A stretch of DNA of 64,000 bases from Streptomyces chryseus (GTDB lineage Bacteria; Actinomycetota; Actinomycetes; Streptomycetales; Streptomycetaceae), in assembly GCF_014650755.1 (NCBI RefSeq), contig NZ_BMVO01000023.1:1-64000 (forward strand), in the 5' to 3' direction. How positions within the stretch are numbered: the stretch's first letter is position 1; every line of letters starts with the position of its first letter. A program made the position numbers and the translations under genes. The notes beneath the pieces are model-generated. The model saw only the letters and a program-made list of their open reading frames with translations, was not told the origin of the DNA and searched no databases. Of the stretch, positions 25,345-34,594 are shown piece after piece.

Positions 25345-26310
25345 TCAAGAGGTCGTCAGCACGATCTTTCCGAAAAGGTCGCCGCCCGCCATCCGCTCGA
25401 AGCCCTCGCGGGCCCGGTCCAGCGGCAGCACCTCGTCGACGACCGGCCGTACGCCCGTCGCCGCGCAGAAGGACAGCAGGTCCTCCAGCTCGTCCTTGGA
25501 GCCCATCGTCGAGCCGACGACCTTGAGTTCCAGGAAGAAGATCCGGTTGAGTTCGGCGGACGGCGGGTTCGGGCCGCTGGTCGCGCCGGAGATGACCAGG
25601 GTGCCGCCGGGCCGCAGGGACTTCACCGAGTGCGACCAGGTGGCGGCGCCGACGGTCTCGATCACCGCGTCGACCCGCTGCGGCAGCCGCGCGCCCGGCT
25701 CGAACGCCTCCACCGCGCCCAGCTCGACCGCCCGCTTGCGCTTGGCCTCGTCGCGGCTGGTGGCGTACACCCGCAGGCCCGCCGCCTTGCCGAGGACGAT
25801 CGCGGCGGTCGCGACACCGCCGCCGGCGCCCTGCACGAGAACGCTGTCGCCGGGGCGTACGCCCGCGTTGGTGAAGAGCATCCGGTACGCCGTGAGCCAG
25901 GCGGTCGGCAGGCAGGCGGCCTCCGCGAACGACAGCTCCCTGGGCTTGGGGAGCACGTTCCAGGCCGGGACGGTGACCTGCTCGGCGAAGGTCCCCTGGT
26001 ACTTCTCGGTCAGGATGGACCGCTTCTCGCGCGGCCCGACGCCGTGGCCGGTCTCACCGATGACGGAGTGCACGACGACCTCGTTGCCGTCGGCGTCGAT
26101 TCCGGCCGCGTCGCAGCCGAGGATCATCGGCAGGGACTCCTCGCCGAGGCCGACGCCGCGCAGCGACCACAGGTCGTGGTGGTTGAGGGAGGCGGCCTTG
26201 ACGGTGACGGTGGTCCAGCCGGGCCTCACCTCGGGCGCGGGGCGCTCGCCCAGCTCGAGGCCGTTCAGCGGGCGGTCGCGGTCGATGCGGGCGGCGTAGG
26301 CAGCGAACAT
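25345..26310 (-). CDS. Zinc-type alcohol dehydrogenase / quinone oxidoreductase family protein
   Basis: A 321-residue medium-chain dehydrogenase/reductase. It has the GroES-like N-terminal fold with LNHHDLW and LGCDAAG, and an NADPH-binding Rossmann motif VLVQGAGGGVATAA. The structural and catalytic zinc ligands of true alcohol dehydrogenases are mostly missing, which is the quinone-reductase pattern. It converges on no partner and is transcribed separately from the malic enzyme gene, with a hairpin between. Two ATGs (26310 and 26316) are possible; the substrate is unknown. Confidence 0.88.
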   Translation of the reverse strand: MFAAYAARIDRDRPLNGLELGERPAPEVRPGWTTVTVKAASLNHHDLWSLRGVGLGEESLPMILGCDAAGIDADGNEVVVHSVIGETGHGVGPREKRSILTEKYQGTFAEQVTVPAWNVLPKPRELSFAEAACLPTAWLTAYRMLFTNAGVRPGDSVLVQGAGGGVATAAIVLGKAAGLRVYATSRDEAKRKRAVELGAVEAFEPGARLPQRVDAVIETVGAATWSHSVKSLRPGGTLVISGATSGPNPPSAELNRIFFLELKVVGSTMGSKDELEDLLSFCAATGVRPVVDEVLPLDRAREGFERMAGGDLFGKIVLTTS

Positions 26311-26407
26311 GACCATGACGATAGGGCGACAGGATGCGTGGCGGAACCACGCACGGGTGTGACACGCGTCGCTCACACGAGCAGGTCCGTGCCCGCCCCT
26401 GCGCAAA

Positions 26408-26445
26408 GGCCGCGCCGCCCCCTCGGCAGAGGGTGCGGCGCGGCC
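26408..26445. terminator. Hairpin downstream of malic enzyme
   Basis: Arms of 17 bases with one mismatch around a GGCA loop, rich in GCCGCGCCGC, lie between the stop codon of the malic enzyme gene and the start of the oxidoreductase gene, both on the minus strand. Confidence 0.75.
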
Positions 26446-26465
26446 CGTACGGCACGGTCGGAGCA

Positions 26466-27713
26466 CTACCGTCGCGCGACACCCTCCGCGCGAGCCGCCG
26501 CCGCCACGGCCGCCGTGACGGCCGGAGCGACGCGCTCGTCGAACGGGGACGGGATCACGTAGTCCGCGGCCAGCGCGTCACCGACGACGTCGGCCAGCGC
26601 GTTCGCCGCCGCGATCTTCATGCCCTCGGTGATCCGCGACGCCCGCACCTGGAGCGCACCCGCGAAGATCCCGGGGAAGGCCAGCACGTTGTTGATCTGG
26701 TTCGGGTAGTCGCTGCGACCGGTCGCGACGACCGCCGCGTACTTGTGCGCGACGTCCGGGTGGACCTCCGGGTTCGGGTTGGCCATGGCGAACACGAACG
26801 ACTGCGGCGCCATCGACGCCACCGCCGGCTCCGGCACCGTGCCGCCGGAGACACCGATGAAGACATCGGCCCCGACCAGCGCGGTCTCCAGCGAGCCGGT
26901 CAACCCGGCCCGGTTCGTGATCTCGGCCAGCTCGCGCTTGACGTCCGTCAGGTCCTCGCGGTCCCGGCTGACGATGCCCTTGCGGTCGGCGACGGCCACG
27001 TCGCCGAGCCCGGCCGCCAGCAGGAACTTCGCGATGGCGACCCCGGCCGCACCCGCGCCCGAGATCACGGCACGCAGGTCGCCGAGCGTACGGCCGGTGA
27101 GCCTGGCGGCATTGCGCAGCGCGGCCAGAGTGACCACGGCCGTGCCGTGCTGGTCGTCGTGGAAGACCGGAATGTCCAGCTCCTCCTGGAGCCGGCGCTC
27201 GATCTCGAAGCAGCGGGGCGCCGAGATGTCCTCCAGGTTCACGCCGCCGAAGGACGGGCCGAGCCGCACGACGGTCTCGATGATCTCGTCCACGTCGGTC
27301 GTCGCGAGCGCGATCGGAACCGCGTCGACGCCGCCGAACTGCTTGAAGAGGATCGCCTTGCCCTCCATCACGGGGAGCGAGGCCTCGGGGCCGATGTCAC
27401 CGAGCCCGAGCACCGCCGTGCCGTCCGTCACGACGGCCACGACGTTCGATTTCCAGGTGTAGTCGTTGACCAGATCGGGCTGCTCCGCGATCGCGCTGCA
27501 CACCTTGGCGACACCCGGCGTGTACGCGAGGGACAGGTCGTCCTTGTCGCGCACCGGCACGGTCGCCTGGATGGCCATCTTGCCGCCGCGGTGCAGGGCG
27601 AAGGCCGGATCGAAGGGCTCCTCGGGAGCCCCTTCGGCACTGTTGCCCGTATTGCTGTCCATAGTCCTGTCCGCACTGCTGTCGCTGCGAGGATTGACGA
27701 TCTCCGCTGCCAT
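26466..27713 (-). CDS. NAD-dependent malic enzyme
   Basis: A 415-residue malic enzyme of the short bacterial type. It oxidatively decarboxylates malate to pyruvate. Visible are SLAYTPGVAKVC (catalytic Tyr region), MEGKAILFKQFGG, the metal-binding FEIERRL and PVFHDDQHGTA, and the NAD-binding GAGAAGVAIAKFLL. The N-terminus (about residues 1-35) is a variable polar extension. The coenzyme choice is assigned from the family, not from specific residues. It is a single gene followed by a hairpin. Confidence 0.93.
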   Translation of the reverse strand: MAAEIVNPRSDSSADRTMDSNTGNSAEGAPEEPFDPAFALHRGGKMAIQATVPVRDKDDLSLAYTPGVAKVCSAIAEQPDLVNDYTWKSNVVAVVTDGTAVLGLGDIGPEASLPVMEGKAILFKQFGGVDAVPIALATTDVDEIIETVVRLGPSFGGVNLEDISAPRCFEIERRLQEELDIPVFHDDQHGTAVVTLAALRNAARLTGRTLGDLRAVISGAGAAGVAIAKFLLAAGLGDVAVADRKGIVSRDREDLTDVKRELAEITNRAGLTGSLETALVGADVFIGVSGGTVPEPAVASMAPQSFVFAMANPNPEVHPDVAHKYAAVVATGRSDYPNQINNVLAFPGIFAGALQVRASRITEGMKIAAANALADVVGDALAADYVIPSPFDERVAPAVTAAVAAAARAEGVARR

Positions 27714-28236
27714 TCGTTTTACCCCTTAAGTCTTCATCAGTTGAGGGTGGCCGCTCCTGGTTGAGGAGGGGTGGGCGGGCACCGCGTCCGTTCTCTGCGC
27801 TGGGCGGTTGGCCCGCCCTGACAGAGAGGAGGTACGTACGCGCGGGCGCGCCGCACACGCGCCCTGAGCCCCGGATGAGGGGTGTAACCGTCTTTTCTAC
27901 CTGATCGGCGGCATCGACGACGAGCCCGTATCACCGTGGTGGTACGACTCATGCCCGCATGTGCGGACAAGTCCGTTTGGTGGCATGAATCGGTTCCAAA
28001 TGGCGAGACGAGCCGGAGATTTTCCGGCCGAAAAGGCGGTACTCAACAGAAGGTCCGGCCGCGATGTACCGGCCCGTTGAGATTCGGGGGTCACCCGTTA
28101 CCCGATTTTGACATGACTGGAGCCCTGAATGGGCTAGTCCGAATGGCAAGATGCCGTAATCACACGAGGTCGCGATACTCGAAGTAGTGTGCCCGACCTC
28201 CCAGGCCACTCCCCTTTCTCGCCGGAGGAACCAACC
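27714..28236. promoter_or_regulatory. Intergenic region between malic enzyme and ABC transporter genes
   Basis: About 520 bases without a supported gene. It should hold divergent promoters. A TTGACA lies at 28108-28113, but no convincing -10 at the right distance was found. The ribosome site of the transporter gene (GGAGGA at 28224-28229) ends the region. The short open frames inside have no codon bias. Confidence 0.5.
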
Positions 28237-29193
28237 ATGACCGCACGCACCACCCGTCGTACGACCGCCACCCAGTCCAGGACAGCCGCGGTCGGCGCGA
28301 TCGCGGTCGCCGGTGCCCTGCTGCTCGCCGGCTGCGGCGACCAGACCGGGTCCGGCTCGGGCAGCGACGAGACCAAGGGCACCAAGTCCTCCAGCGCTCC
28401 GCTCTTCGACCAGCTGCCGAAGAAGTACCAGGACGCCGGCAAGATCAAGGTCGGCACGGACGCCGCCTACGCCCCGATGGAGTACGAGGAGGGCGGCAAG
28501 ATCGTCGGCATCGACCCCGACATCGCCGCCGCCCTCGGCAAGCAGCTCGGCGTCGAGTTCGAGTTCACCAGCGGCACCTTCGACGGCCTGATCACGTCGC
28601 TCAACACCGGCCGCCAGGACGTCGTCATGTCGGCCATGAGCGACACGAAGGCCCGCCAGGAGGGCCTGGACGACAAGGGCAAGAAGGCCGGAAAGGGTGT
28701 CGACTTCGTCGACTACTTCAACTCGGGCGTCTCGCTGCTGGTCAAGAAGGGCAACCCGGAGAACATCAAGTCCCTGGACGACCTCTGCGGCAAGAAGGTC
28801 GCCGTCCAGCGCGGCACGATCTACGAGGACACCTTCAAGGACCAGGCCAAGAAGTGCGGCAAGGAAAAGCTTGAGATCGCCCCGTTCGACACCGACGCCG
28901 AGGCGCAGACCCGCGTGAAGATCGGCGCCGCCGTGGCCGACCTCAACGACTACCCGGTCGCGGCCCACATCGCGAAGACCGCGGGCGGCGGCAACGACTT
29001 CGAGGTCGCCGGCGGCCAGATCGGCGCCGGCCCGTTCGGCATCGCCGTGAACAAGGACAACCCGGAGCTGCGCGACGCGCTCAAGGCGGCTCTGGACGCG
29101 ATCATCAAGAACGGTGAGTACGAGAAGGTCCTGGAGAAGTGGGACGTCAAGGACAGCGCCGTCACCGAGGCGACCGTCAACGCCGGCAAGTAA
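28237..29193 (+). CDS. Polar amino-acid ABC transporter substrate-binding lipoprotein
   Basis: A 318-residue lipoprotein. Its signal peptide ends with the lipobox LLAGC, so the Cys anchors it to the membrane. The family-3 solute-binding pattern is clear: KIKVGTDAAYAPMEYEEGGKIVGIDPDI near residue 65 and the domain closing region with GPFGIAVNKDN. It captures a polar amino acid, perhaps glutamate, aspartate or histidine, for the permease and ATPase that follow. The ATG at 28237 has GGAGGA seven bases upstream. Confidence 0.9.
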   Translation: MTARTTRRTTATQSRTAAVGAIAVAGALLLAGCGDQTGSGSGSDETKGTKSSSAPLFDQLPKKYQDAGKIKVGTDAAYAPMEYEEGGKIVGIDPDIAAALGKQLGVEFEFTSGTFDGLITSLNTGRQDVVMSAMSDTKARQEGLDDKGKKAGKGVDFVDYFNSGVSLLVKKGNPENIKSLDDLCGKKVAVQRGTIYEDTFKDQAKKCGKEKLEIAPFDTDAEAQTRVKIGAAVADLNDYPVAAHIAKTAGGGNDFEVAGGQIGAGPFGIAVNKDNPELRDALKAALDAIIKNGEYEKVLEKWDVKDSAVTEATVNAGK

Positions 29194-29237
29194 ATCCCGG
29201 CGTTCCTCGCCCCGAGCTTCACTGAAGGGCAGTCACA

Positions 29238-30212
29238 GTGACTGACAAGTTCGACAAGGCGCCCGCCGAAGAGCCCCCCGAGGACTCTCCGGTCGCCAAG
29301 GCGGAAGCCACCCCCGCTTCCACCCCTCCCCCCGAGCAGATCAAGGCCATCCCGGTACGGCACTGGGGTCGCTGGGCCTCCGGCGTGATCGTGGTCGCGC
29401 TGTTCGGCATGTTGATCTACGCGTTCTCGCAGGGCAACGTCCAGTGGGGCACGGTCGGGGACTTCATCTTCGACGACCGGATCCTGGCCGGCATGGGCCG
29501 TACGCTGCTGATCAGCGTGCTGTCGATGGCCATCGGCCTCGTCCTGGGTGTTGTCTTCGCGGTCATGCGGCTGTCGAAGAACCCCGTCACCGGGGCCGTC
29601 GCCTGGCTCTACATCTGGTTCTTCCGCGGCACACCGGTGTTCGTCCAGCTGCTGCTGTGGTTCAACCTCGCCCTGATCTTCCCGATCCTGAACATCGGGT
29701 TCTACAAGGACGAGATGATCGACGTCATGACGCCGTTCATGGTCGCCCTGCTGGGCCTGGGCCTGAACGAGGGCGCCTACATGGCCGAGATCGTGCGGGC
29801 CGGCATCCAGTCGGTCGACGAGGGCCAGACCGAGGCGTCGCACGCCCTGGGCATGAACAACAGCAAGACCATGCGCCGCGTGGTGCTGCCGCAGGCGATG
29901 CGAGTCATCGTGCCGCCGACCGGCAACGAGTTCATCAACCTGCTCAAGACGTCGTCGCTGGTCGCGGCCGTGACGTACGTGGACCTGACACGAGCGGCCC
30001 AGAACATCGGCTCCACGTCGTTCGCCGTGATGGAGATGCTCCTCGTGGCCTCCGTCTGGTACCTGGTCCTGACCAGCATCTTCAGCGTCGGCCAGTACTA
30101 CCTGGAGCGCCGTTACGCCCGGGGTTCGCTGCGGACACTGCCGCCGACTCCGTGGCAGAAGGTCAAGCGCAACCTGTCCCTGTCGTCCTTCTCCAGCCCG
30201 AGGGGGGCATGA
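29238..30212 (+). CDS. Polar amino-acid ABC transporter permease
   Basis: A 324-residue membrane protein. An extended charged N-terminus (about 1-38) precedes the His/Glu/Gln/Arg-type permease fold, with hydrophobic segments beginning at about residues 45, 80, 125, 165 and 255. The EAA loop is visible as EGQTEASHALGMNNSKTMRRVVLPQAMR in parts, the contact point for the ATPase. It starts with GTG, 44 bases after the binding-protein gene, and its stop lies one base before the ATPase start. Confidence 0.92.
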   Translation: MTDKFDKAPAEEPPEDSPVAKAEATPASTPPPEQIKAIPVRHWGRWASGVIVVALFGMLIYAFSQGNVQWGTVGDFIFDDRILAGMGRTLLISVLSMAIGLVLGVVFAVMRLSKNPVTGAVAWLYIWFFRGTPVFVQLLLWFNLALIFPILNIGFYKDEMIDVMTPFMVALLGLGLNEGAYMAEIVRAGIQSVDEGQTEASHALGMNNSKTMRRVVLPQAMRVIVPPTGNEFINLLKTSSLVAAVTYVDLTRAAQNIGSTSFAVMEMLLVASVWYLVLTSIFSVGQYYLERRYARGSLRTLPPTPWQKVKRNLSLSSFSSPRGA

Positions 30213-30213
30213 C

Positions 30214-30975
30214 ATGACCGCCATGGTGAAGGCCGAGGGCGTACACAAGTCCTACGGCGCCGCGCACATCCTCAAGGGCATCGACCTGGAGGTCGCGCCG
30301 CGTGAGGTGTTCTGCCTGGTCGGCCCGTCCGGCTCCGGCAAGTCCACGTTCCTGCGGTGCATCAACCACCTGGAGCAGATCAACGCCGGCCGGCTCTCGG
30401 TCGACGGCCGGCTCGTGGGCTACCGCGAGAAGGGCGACAAGCTCTACGAGCTGAAGGACAGCGAGGTCGCGGCGCACCGCCGGGACATCGGCATGGTCTT
30501 CCAGCGCTTCAACCTCTTCCCGCACATGACGGCGCTCGAAAACGTCATGGAGGCCCCGATCCAGGTCAAGGGCGAGGCGAAGGCGGTGGCCCGCGAGCGT
30601 GCCGAGCGTCTGCTGGACCGGGTCGGCCTGGGCGACAAGTCCAGGAACTACCCGTCGCAGCTCTCCGGCGGCCAGCAGCAGCGCGTGGCGATCGCCCGCG
30701 CGCTGGCCATGGAGCCGAAGCTGATGCTCTTCGACGAGCCGACGTCGGCGCTCGACCCCGAGCTGGTGGGCGACGTGCTCGACGTGATGCGCGGTCTCGC
30801 CGAGGACGGCATGACGATGATCGTCGTCACGCACGAGATGGGCTTCGCCCGTGAGGTCGGCGACGCGCTGGTCTTCATGGACGACGGCGTGGTCGTCGAG
30901 GCGGGCAACCCGCGCGACGTGCTCACGAACCCGCAGCACGACCGAACGAAGGCGTTCCTGTCGAAGGTGCTGTAG
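30214..30975 (+). CDS. Polar amino-acid ABC transporter ATP-binding protein
   Basis: A 253-residue ABC ATPase. Walker A is GPSGSGKST, the Q-loop is QRFNLFPHM, the signature SGGQQQR, Walker B LMLFDEPTSALDPE, and the switch His lies in VVTHEM. It powers uptake through the permease encoded just upstream. An internal ATG at 30223 is possible but the first fits the overlap. A T-tailed hairpin follows the stop. Confidence 0.95.
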   Translation: MTAMVKAEGVHKSYGAAHILKGIDLEVAPREVFCLVGPSGSGKSTFLRCINHLEQINAGRLSVDGRLVGYREKGDKLYELKDSEVAAHRRDIGMVFQRFNLFPHMTALENVMEAPIQVKGEAKAVARERAERLLDRVGLGDKSRNYPSQLSGGQQQRVAIARALAMEPKLMLFDEPTSALDPELVGDVLDVMRGLAEDGMTMIVVTHEMGFAREVGDALVFMDDGVVVEAGNPRDVLTNPQHDRTKAFLSKVL

Positions 30976-30987
30976 CCGGACACGACG

Positions 30988-31023
30988 AAGGCGGTGCGGA
31001 CCACCCGGTCCGTACCGCCTTTT
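30988..31023 (+). terminator. Intrinsic terminator after the ABC transporter operon
   Basis: A 15-bp stem (30988-31002 and 31007-31021, with one G-U pair) around an ACCC loop is followed by TTTT. It ends the ABC operon and faces the convergent methyltransferase gene. Confidence 0.88.
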
Positions 31024-31043
31024 CGTGTGCCGTCCCCCGCCCG

Positions 31044-31820
31044 CTACTTCACCGCCAGCACCAGCGCGTCCGAGGGCGAGCTCCACACCGCCCGCGCCTC
31101 CCCGAACCCGCCCGCCTCCCGCAGCGTCCGCGCGTGCCAGTCGAGGCCGGGGGTGTCGCCGTCGGCGTGCTCGCCGTAGATCTCGAAGCGCCTGGCGGTC
31201 GGCTCGGCGAGTACGGGGTCCTTGGCGGCCAGGTCCCACCACTCGGCCCAGTCGACCGCGCCCAGCGCCTTGGCGCGGTCCATCCGGGCGTGCCGGTGGG
31301 CACGCTCGGCCGCGTTGATGCGCGGGGTGCTCTCGTCGATCATGTGGTCGGCGTTCATGAAGACGCCGTCCGCCCGCACCAGGCCGCCCAGCTGCCCGTA
31401 CAGGGTGGTCAGGTCGTCGCTGTGCAGCCAGTGCAGCGCCGTGGCGGTGAGGACGGCGTCGTACGACGCGTGCGGCAGCGCACGGGTCCACTGCGGGTCC
31501 TTCAGGTCGGCGGTGACGAAGGTGACCCGCTCGTCGCCGTCGAAGTACCCCCGCGCGATGGCGAGGAGCGCCGGGTCGAGGTCGACGCCGGTACTGGTCG
31601 CCTTCGGGAACCGCTTGAGCAGCCGGTCCGTGATACTTCCCGTACCGCACGCCAGATCCAGCACCCGCGGCTCGCGGCCGACCAGGGCCTCGACCATGTC
31701 CAGCATCACCCGGAACCGCTCCTCGCGGTCCGGCATGTACCACTCCTGCTGCCGGTCCCAGCTCTCCTGCCAGGCCGCCCAGTCCGTCCCCGTCGCCGAC
31801 CCCGTGTACGTCTTCGCCAT
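31044..31820 (-). CDS. Class I SAM-dependent methyltransferase
   Basis: A 258-residue methyltransferase with motif I VLDLACGTGSITDRL, acidic motif TGVDLDP and YDAVLTATALHWL. It resembles trans-aconitate or ubiquinone-type methyltransferases in Streptomyces, but no substrate can be assigned. The ATG at 31820 has GGAG upstream. It diverges from the CGNR regulator gene, with about 86 bases between the two starts. Confidence 0.9.
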   Translation of the reverse strand: MAKTYTGSATGTDWAAWQESWDRQQEWYMPDREERFRVMLDMVEALVGREPRVLDLACGTGSITDRLLKRFPKATSTGVDLDPALLAIARGYFDGDERVTFVTADLKDPQWTRALPHASYDAVLTATALHWLHSDDLTTLYGQLGGLVRADGVFMNADHMIDESTPRINAAERAHRHARMDRAKALGAVDWAEWWDLAAKDPVLAEPTARRFEIYGEHADGDTPGLDWHARTLREAGGFGEARAVWSSPSDALVLAVK

Positions 31821-31906
31821 CAGGACTCCTCCGCCGCGTTCCGTAATACCCTCGAAGCACAAACAGCTATTACTGAGACCCTAGACCGCCCCCGTAAGGA
31901 CTACAA

Positions 31907-32536
31907 GTGGAACTGGCCTATTACTCGGACTACGCCGTGCGCCTGGTCAACAGCGAGGAGCCGGCCCGCAACAAGGACACCCTCACGTCGGTGGACGCGG
32001 TCAGGGCGCTGTTCGGCGGCAACACGTCGGCGGCCCGCCGCGCCACGGACGCGGACGTCACCCGCTTCCGTGCGGTACGGGCCCGCCTGCGCGCGATCTT
32101 CGAGGCGGCGGACGGGGGCGACGAGACGCTCGCGGTCGACCTGCTGAACTCGCTGCTGATGGAGTTCCCGGTCAGCCCGCAGATCTCCGGTCACGAGACG
32201 CGCAAGGAGGACGGCCGCCCCGACTGGCACATGCACCTCGCCGACCACCCGTCCAACGCGACGGCGGGGTACGCCGCCATCGCCTCGATGGGCCTGGCCT
32301 TCCACCTGACCGAGCACGGGGCGGACCGCCTCGGCCTGTGCCAGGCGCCGCCGTGCCGCAACGCCTACCTCGACACCTCGACCAACCGCTCGCGCCGCTA
32401 CTGCTCGGACCGCTGCGCGACCCGCGCGAACGTCGCCGCCTACCGGGCCCGCAAGCGCCTGGAGACCGACCGGTCGGCGAGTACGGGCCGTACGGCGGAC
32501 ACCAGCCAGGAGAGCACCACCACGGCCGACCGCTGA
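31907..32536 (+). CDS. CGNR zinc-finger domain protein
   Basis: A 209-residue protein. The N-terminal ABATE-like domain (MELAYYSDYAVRLVNS) leads to a C-terminal treble-clef finger with CQAPPCRNAYLD and RYCSDRCATRANVAAYR (four Cys ligands). In the family these act as stress-related transcription factors. It starts with GTG at 31907. Its last 97 bases overlap the 3' end of the convergent NiSOD protease gene, a feature that ties their 3' ends together. Confidence 0.9.
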   Translation: MELAYYSDYAVRLVNSEEPARNKDTLTSVDAVRALFGGNTSAARRATDADVTRFRAVRARLRAIFEAADGGDETLAVDLLNSLLMEFPVSPQISGHETRKEDGRPDWHMHLADHPSNATAGYAAIASMGLAFHLTEHGADRLGLCQAPPCRNAYLDTSTNRSRRYCSDRCATRANVAAYRARKRLETDRSASTGRTADTSQESTTTADR

Positions 32537-32865
32537 CGCCCGGCCCGGATCGGGCGGTAGCGCGCCCGCACCCGCCCCAGCACCAGCTCGGCCGGCACGA
32601 CTCCGAAGGCCCGGCTGTCCACGACCTCGGCGTCCGGGTTGTCGCCGAGGACCCACCAGCCGGCGCCCCTGCGGTCCACCAGCCGCTTCACGATGAGCAG
32701 ATCCTGCTGCAGGGGATGGCGCAGTACGGCCACGTCCCCCACACGCAGGCGCGCCCCGTAGTGCACGAGCAGCTGATCCCGGTGCCGCAGCGTCGGCACC
32801 ATGGACGGGCCCGTCACCTCGGCGGCCCCGAACACCGCTGTCGGCTCCCACCCCTGCTCGACCAT
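32440..32865 (-). CDS. sodX: Nickel superoxide dismutase maturation protease
   Basis: A 141-residue S26-type signal-peptidase-like protease. The catalytic Ser is in VTGPSMVPTL and the Lys in LLIVKRL, followed by the GDNPDAEVVDSRAFG signature. It has no long transmembrane anchor. It removes the leader of the NiSOD precursor to expose the nickel-binding His. The start at 32865 has GGGAGG seven bases upstream. It diverges from sodN and overlaps the CGNR gene tail to tail. Confidence 0.92.
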   Translation of the reverse strand: MVEQGWEPTAVFGAAEVTGPSMVPTLRHRDQLLVHYGARLRVGDVAVLRHPLQQDLLIVKRLVDRRGAGWWVLGDNPDAEVVDSRAFGVVPAELVLGRVRARYRPIRAGRQRSAVVVLSWLVSAVRPVLADRSVSRRLRAR

Positions 32866-33009
32866 CCGGCACCTCCCGGTCCGATCCTCCACCAGTCCCA
32901 TCCTCGCCCTGGACTTTTGACCTAAGCCCATGGGGGCACCCGCGAAAAGCGGTCTCTCACGGAGTAATGTCCCACCTGAGAAGACGATCACGAGGAAGGA
33001 AGCTCTTAC

Positions 33010-33405
33010 ATGCTCTCCCGCCTGTTTGCCCCCAAGGTGAAGGTCAGCGCTCACTGCGACCTGCCCTGCGGCGTGTACGACCCGGCCCAGGCCCGCATCG
33101 AGGCCGAGTCGGTCAAGGCCACGCAGGAAAAGATGCAGGCCAACGACGACGCGCACTTCCAGGCGCGCGCCACGGTCATCAAGGAGCAGCGCGCGGAGCT
33201 CGCCAAGCACCACGTATCGGTGCTGTGGAGCGACTACTTCAAGCCCCCGCACTTCGAGAAGTACCCGGAGCTGCACCAGCTCGTCAACGACGCCCTCAAG
33301 GCGCTCAGCGCCGCCAAGGCCTCGACCGACCCGGCGACGGGCCAGAAGGCGCTGGACTACATCGCCCAGATCGACAAGATCTTCTGGGAGACCAAGAAGG
33401 CTTGA
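33010..33405 (+). CDS. sodN: Nickel superoxide dismutase precursor
   Basis: A 131-residue precursor. The 14-residue leader MLSRLFAPKVKVSA is removed before His15, giving the nickel hook HCDLPCGVY (His1, Cys2 and Cys6 of the mature enzyme). It disproportionates superoxide in the cytoplasm as a hexamer. The last five codons and stop lie in the attachment core of the integrated element; the element's copy uses GCT-TGA where the copy at the far end of the element, presumably the original, uses GCC-TGA, so the protein is unchanged. The original terminator is now 20.8 kb away. Confidence 0.97.
   Translation: MLSRLFAPKVKVSAHCDLPCGVYDPAQARIEAESVKATQEKMQANDDAHFQARATVIKEQRAELAKHHVSVLWSDYFKPPHFEKYPELHQLVNDALKALSAAKASTDPATGQKALDYIAQIDKIFWETKKA
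33387..33401 (+). repeat. attL core (15-bp direct repeat) at the 3' end of sodN
   Basis: GGAGACCAAGAAGGC is repeated exactly at 54199-54213 and the match continues with a single difference through the stop codon (TTGA against CTGA). It encodes the C-terminus of NiSOD. The integrase gene ends only 12 bases away. Confidence 0.88.
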
Positions 33406-33412
33406 TCTCAGA

Positions 33413-34570
33413 TCATGCCCTCTGACCTGCGGTTTCCTTGATCGCCTGGTCTTCCAGTCCGCACCCGGTCCGCAGGCCGCCGAGCACGGCGTCCATGACG
33501 GACCGGGTGCGGTCTTCTTCGCCCGGCCACAGATGGGCGTAGATCCGCAGCGTGATGACGGCGGACGCGTGGCCGAGGACGAGCTGGACCTGCTTGACGC
33601 TCGCTCCGCCGGCGATGAGCGCGGAGGCGAAGAAGTGGCGCAGGTCGTGGGTCACCATGTGCGGCAGCTCGACCGGCTTGCGGTCCTCACGCTCGGCCGC
33701 CTCGTTCTCCGCCGCCTGGAGCGCCCTCCGGGCGCAGTTCCACTCAGTCTTCCAGCGGCGGTAGTTGAGGGGCTCACCCTCTTCCATGGTGAACAGCCAC
33801 TCTTTCGAGGGCCGTGCGGCGAGATGCGCCAGCAGGGCGTCGATGACGACCTCGCCGACCGGGACGGTACGCCGCGATTTCGCGGTCTTCGGCGGGCCGA
33901 TCTTCCCGGACTGGAGGCGCTGACGTTCGACGCGGATGGTGCCCGCCTTGAAGTCGACGTCCGACACCTTCAGGCCGAGCAACTCACCTATGCGCAATCC
34001 CGACCCCGCCAGGGTGACAATGGCCGCGCGTATGTACGGCGGCATCACACGGTCCATGGCCTGGACCTGCTCGACCGTGGGCGGGGTGACCTCCTCATCC
34101 GGCATGGGCGGCAGGGTGATCCGGCGGCACGGACTGGAGGCGATGACCTTGTCCTCGACGGCCGCGGTCATGACGCGCACGAGGACGTCGTAGACGTTGC
34201 GTACGCTGCCGGGGCCAAGCTGCTCGGTCAGGTTCTTGAACAGCACCTGGATGTCGTTGCGGCGGATCGCCGCCATACCGCGGGAGCCAAGCACCGGTAC
34301 GAGATGAAGCCGTAGCGCGTTGTCGGTGATGCGCTCACCCGCCTCGCTCGCGATGAGCGACTCCTCCCACCTCTTCGCGTACGTCTCGAACGAGATCCGC
34401 CCGGCGCGCGGATCGACATACTGTCCGGTGACGATGCTGGCCGTGACCTCATCGAGCCAGCGCTGGGCGTCGAGCTTGCGATCGAAGTGACGGGCGTGCT
34501 CCTTTCCGTCCAGGTCTCGGTAGCGGGCCCGCCATTTGCCGGTGTCGGGGCGCTTCTGAATGTTGGCCAA
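33413..34570 (-). CDS. int: Tyrosine-type site-specific integrase
   Basis: A 385-residue tyrosine recombinase. The SAM-like N-terminal core-binding domain (about 60-140) precedes the catalytic domain with the first Arg in GSGLRIGELL, the HxxR block THDLRHFFAS, the LGHASAVITL segment and the nucleophile Tyr in IYAHLW. It has TTG as start with GGAGAGG six bases upstream. It sits beside attL with its 3' end toward the core, the usual place for an integrase. It should recombine the 15-bp core in sodN. Confidence 0.95.
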   Translation of the reverse strand: MANIQKRPDTGKWRARYRDLDGKEHARHFDRKLDAQRWLDEVTASIVTGQYVDPRAGRISFETYAKRWEESLIASEAGERITDNALRLHLVPVLGSRGMAAIRRNDIQVLFKNLTEQLGPGSVRNVYDVLVRVMTAAVEDKVIASSPCRRITLPPMPDEEVTPPTVEQVQAMDRVMPPYIRAAIVTLAGSGLRIGELLGLKVSDVDFKAGTIRVERQRLQSGKIGPPKTAKSRRTVPVGEVVIDALLAHLAARPSKEWLFTMEEGEPLNYRRWKTEWNCARRALQAAENEAAEREDRKPVELPHMVTHDLRHFFASALIAGGASVKQVQLVLGHASAVITLRIYAHLWPGEEDRTRSVMDAVLGGLRTGCGLEDQAIKETAGQRA

Positions 34571-34594
34571 GTGGCCTCTCCTTCAAGTCGGTTA

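Noticed and set aside
28108..28140. A strong promoter for the ABC transporter
   Set aside because: TTGACA is present, but no -10 at 16-19 bases was convincing.
33387..33401. A tRNA gene as attachment site
   Set aside because: The repeat is the coding end of sodN and no tRNA fold is visible at either end.
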